Shown piece after piece: positions 6,221 to 7,997 of a stretch of DNA of 7,997 bases. The notes beneath the pieces were generated by a model. It was not told the origin of the DNA, searched no databases, and saw only the letters and a list, made by a program, of their open reading frames with translations. The position numbers and the translations under genes are program-made. The number at the start of each line of letters is the position of its first letter. Positions within the stretch are counted from its first letter, which is position 1. Source of the stretch: Alphaproteobacteria bacterium (lineage in GTDB: Bacteria > Pseudomonadota > Alphaproteobacteria > Sphingomonadales > Emcibacteraceae); NCBI GenBank assembly GCA_002749135.1, contig NVVY01000001.1, positions 12,593-20,589 of the forward strand, given 5' to 3'.

Positions 6221-7582
6221 TTATTCTTTACCAATTCCCCAACCGAAAAATTTATTTTCAACATTTTCAGTATTGCGATTAGGCTCATAAGGGGCCGCAT
6301 CAAGTCGCAATTCTTTCATGGTAAGCCTGCCAACAGCAGACAGCAACGTATAGGCCGCCACGAACTGATCTCTTTGCGCTCTGACCAGACTGACCCGCGA
6401 ATCAAGCAATTCCTGCTCCGCATCCAGAACATCAAGTGTCGTTCTTGATCCCACTTCGGATTCCTGACGAACGCCCTCAAGGGCAATGTCATTGGCCGTC
6501 ACCTGATCCTCGGAAGACACGATCCGCGCCGTTGCCTCCCGGTAGCCTTCCCAGGCATTTCGCACAAGTTCCTCTATATCACGCTCAACAGACAATGCTT
6601 CAAGACGGCGTTGGTTTTCAACCTGCCGTGACTGTCTGATCCGTGAAGAAACAGAACCACTTTGATAAAGCGGCATGGTCACCTGCGCTAGAACCTCCTT
6701 GGTGATAGACTGATCTATGGTACTAAAATTTTCCCAGCTTTTAACAAGTCGCCCAACTACATCCACGGTCGGCCCCAACCCGCCATATTGTTTTTTTACG
6801 TTATAACGTGCGGCTTTTTCTGTATAAAGCGCGGCAATAAGCCGTGGGTTGCTGTTTTTTGCGATTTCCTGAGCCGATTCCTCTGAGGCTGGCATCGGCG
6901 GCAAACTGGCAGGCTGTTCAAGACCCGCCGGCGAATTTCCTACTGTTTTCCGGTAGGCCGCCCGGCTGGCAATCAAAGTAGCCTCTGCCTTTATTTTTTC
7001 TGAAATTGACCGTGACAGACGCGCTTTTGACTGGGCCACATCCGTGCGGGTAATTTCACCAACCCGGAACCTGTCTTCGCTGGCTTCGAGCTGACGTTTC
7101 AACACAGTAACATTGTTGTTGGTTAATTCCAGAACGGCAATATCCCGAAGAACGCCCATATAAGCAGTGACAGAATCCAGAAGAATCCGTTGCTCCACAG
7201 ATGTTAATTGCTCGCGCGCGGCATTAACATTATTCCGGGCTTCGCTGGTTGAATTTACCGTCTGCATACTTTTGAAAACAGGCTGCCGGACCTCCAACGT
7301 CATGCTTCTCGGGTTTCTGTTGCCGCTGGATGCGAATGTTCCGATCGTGGTTGAATTCTTATAACCAAACTGACCAGAACCGACAATCGAAGGACGCCAT
7401 CCGGCCCTTGCCTGATTTATTGTTTCATCAAGCGCCCGGAGGGAAGCCCGCTGTGCCTGCAATGTCGGATTATTGAGATAGGCGGTTGCCATCGCGCTTT
7501 TTAAAGTCTCGGCGTGTAATAATTGCTGGGAAATCAGTATAATTGCAACAGTGGCTGTTGCTAAAAGATGTATTTTTTTCAT
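6221..7582 (-). CDS. tolC: TolC-family outer-membrane efflux/secretion channel
   Basis: 453 residues, typical for TolC. It forms the trimeric outer-membrane exit duct for type I secretion and for RND or ABC efflux pumps. The signal peptide is MKKIHLLATATVAIILIS... with a likely cut after LLHA (residue 24). Two outer-membrane efflux repeats (PF02321) follow, at about 26-215 and 240-423. The paired hallmark segments are GEITRTDVAQSKARL (175-189) and GSRTTLDVLDAEQEL (378-392). The helix starts are AYLNNPTLQAQRASLRALDE (34-53) and SNPRLIAALYTEKAARYNV (244-262), and GWRPSIVGSG (61-70) marks the first outer-membrane strand. The start is supported by the signal peptide and by GGA just before the ATG. 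No partner pump or membrane-fusion gene is in the window, so its substrate cannot be read from context. A promoter lies 40-70 bp upstream and a strong terminator follows, so it is probably monocistronic. Confidence 0.95.
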   Translation of the reverse strand: MKKIHLLATATVAIILISQQLLHAETLKSAMATAYLNNPTLQAQRASLRALDETINQARAGWRPSIVGSGQFGYKNSTTIGTFASSGNRNPRSMTLEVRQPVFKSMQTVNSTSEARNNVNAAREQLTSVEQRILLDSVTAYMGVLRDIAVLELTNNNVTVLKRQLEASEDRFRVGEITRTDVAQSKARLSRSISEKIKAEATLIASRAAYRKTVGNSPAGLEQPASLPPMPASEESAQEIAKNSNPRLIAALYTEKAARYNVKKQYGGLGPTVDVVGRLVKSWENFSTIDQSITKEVLAQVTMPLYQSGSVSSRIRQSRQVENQRRLEALSVERDIEELVRNAWEGYREATARIVSSEDQVTANDIALEGVRQESEVGSRTTLDVLDAEQELLDSRVSLVRAQRDQFVAAYTLLSAVGRLTMKELRLDAAPYEPNRNTENVENKFFGWGIGKE

Positions 7583-7605
7583 TTTCCAGAACCCGGTTTT
7601 TTCAT
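7579..7605 (-). other. Eight-codon upstream ORF overlapping the tolC start (speculative)
   Basis: ATG at 7605 opens a frame coding for MKKPGSGK and ends with TGA that overlaps the tolC ATG as ATGA. It would lie in the leader after the predicted promoter. There is no visible ribosome site ahead of it (CCTGCCG), and an ATG close to a start by chance is common, so coding is unproven. Confidence 0.15.
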
Positions 7606-7620
7606 CGGCAGGTAATTAAT

Positions 7621-7649
7621 ATTTTATATTCACCCCATGTAATAGTCAT
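7621..7649 (-). promoter_or_regulatory. Predicted tolC promoter
   Basis: Minus-strand ATGACT (7649-7644) and TAAAAT (7626-7621) are separated by exactly 17 bp, matching sigma-70-type -35 (4 of 6) and -10 (5 of 6) elements. Transcription would begin near 7614, leaving a leader of about 30 bases before the tolC ATG. It is the best promoter-like pair in the pcm-tolC gap. Confidence 0.5.
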
Positions 7650-7651
7650 TC

Positions 7652-7659
7652 ATGGTTAA
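7652..7659 (-). promoter_or_regulatory. TTAACCAT box, CtrA half-site-like
   Basis: Minus-strand TTAACCAT lies two bases upstream of the predicted tolC -35. The alphaproteobacterial cell-cycle regulator CtrA recognises TTAA-containing sites, and TTAACCAT is a reported form of the half-site. Here there is no second TTAA at seven-base spacing. An 8-base match in AT-rich spacer may be chance. Confidence 0.25.
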
Positions 7660-7711
7660 TAAAGAGTGTTCACACATTCTTTTTTACCGCAACATATAAC
7701 TAGCCCACTAT

Positions 7712-7728
7712 TGTTGACGCTGTCAACA
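7712..7728. repeat. Perfect 17-bp palindrome between pcm-like gene and tolC
   Basis: TGTTGAC-GCT-GTCAACA is a perfect 7-3-7 inverted repeat. It lies eight bases after the stop of the methyltransferase-like gene and about 63 bp upstream of the predicted tolC -35. No T-run follows on either strand, so it is not a standard intrinsic terminator; it has the form of an operator for a dimeric repressor or activator. One arm contains TTGACA on the minus strand, but no -10 lies at the right distance. Confidence 0.5.
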
Positions 7729-7736
7729 TTGAAGTT

Positions 7737-7997
7737 CTAAAATCTGAATTTTTGTTTCTTTTTAAAGCTGGAAAGTTCAGGAATATTGGCATCAAACAAC
7801 ACGCGTTTTCCAACTATTCCATTTTCAGCGGTCACATAAGTTGCCCGTCCAATACCGTTATCATTAATAACACATATCAAACGCCCGCCTTCCGCAATTT
7901 GATTAATAAGACTTTGGGGCAGATAATCAATCATGCCGTTAATAAAAATCAGGTCATACGGTCCCTGCGCCGCCAGTCCCTCTGTAAGGGGGCCAGT
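7737..7997 (-). CDS. Protein-L-isoaspartate O-methyltransferase (PCMT) family protein, C-terminal part only
   Basis: The frame is open from the right edge to TAG at 7739-7737, giving 86 residues; the start lies outside the window. The visible part reads GPLTEGLAAQGPYDLIFING, then LPQSLINQIAEGGRLICVIN, GIGRATYVT and LFDANIPELSSF. This is the end of the Rossmann methyltransferase fold: strand 5 (DLIFING), the EGGRL turn and the closing hairpin. It matches the PCMT-like proteins found next to tolC in other alphaproteobacteria. Classical PCMT repairs isoaspartyl residues in aged proteins using S-adenosylmethionine. The family near tolC is divergent, and the SAM-binding motifs are not in view, so activity cannot be judged. 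The C-terminus is rich in Lys and Phe (FKKKQKFRF). The 154-bp gap to tolC contains no clear terminator. Confidence 0.75.
   Translation of the reverse strand, partial: TGPLTEGLAAQGPYDLIFINGMIDYLPQSLINQIAEGGRLICVINDNGIGRATYVTAENGIVGKRVLFDANIPELSSFKKKQKFRF

Noticed and set aside
7712..7728. Palindrome as intrinsic terminator of the methyltransferase-like gene
   Set aside because: The loop is three bases and no T-run follows on the minus strand; the next bases are ATAGTGGGC.
1..7997. Mobile element, CRISPR array, tRNA/rRNA gene, phage or defence system
   Set aside because: No transposase, integrase, spaced direct repeats, RNA gene sequence or defence-type domain is visible; all seven genes are core chromosomal types on one strand.

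Overview
The window is a housekeeping stretch of an alphaproteobacterial chromosome. Seven genes all read on the minus strand, so transcription runs from right to left. They account for nearly all of the sequence, and the long plus-strand open frames are shadows of these genes. The alphaproteobacterial call rests on a recognisable PopZ/DUF2497 protein and on the order methyltransferase-like gene, tolC, popZ, valS, which I recall from Caulobacter relatives. Base composition looks moderate rather than strongly GC-rich. I cannot name a genus.

Layout in the direction of transcription: (1) 7997-7737, the C-terminal end of a protein-L-isoaspartate O-methyltransferase (PCMT)-family protein, cut by the window edge. 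(2) A 154-bp spacer with a perfect 17-bp palindrome, a plausible sigma-70-type promoter and a TTAACCAT box. (3) 7582-6221, a TolC-family outer-membrane channel, followed by a clear intrinsic terminator. (4) 6044-5472, PopZ, the polar organising protein, with a Glu-Pro repeat linker, followed by a second terminator-like hairpin. (5) 5382-2698, valyl-tRNA synthetase. (6) 2695-1850, an exported DUF3108 protein with an odd Lys/Arg tract. (7) 1846-1124, RecO. (8) 1106 to the left edge, a U32-family protein of the YegQ/TrhP type, missing its C-terminus.

From valS to trhP the gaps are 2, 3 and 17 bp, which points to one operon. It joins tRNA charging (ValS), a tRNA wobble-uridine modification factor (TrhP), recombinational repair (RecO) and an envelope protein of unknown role. 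The valS start lies only 32 bp past the hairpin that follows popZ. The operon is therefore read either through a leaky terminator or from a promoter in or near the end of popZ. The tolC and popZ units are separated by a stronger terminator.

I found no mobile element, CRISPR array, RNA gene, phage or toxin module, and nothing that looks like a new multi-gene system. The points worth a second look are local: the poly-basic tract in the DUF3108 protein, the PopZ linker repeats, the hairpin before valS, and the palindrome and CtrA-like box upstream of tolC.
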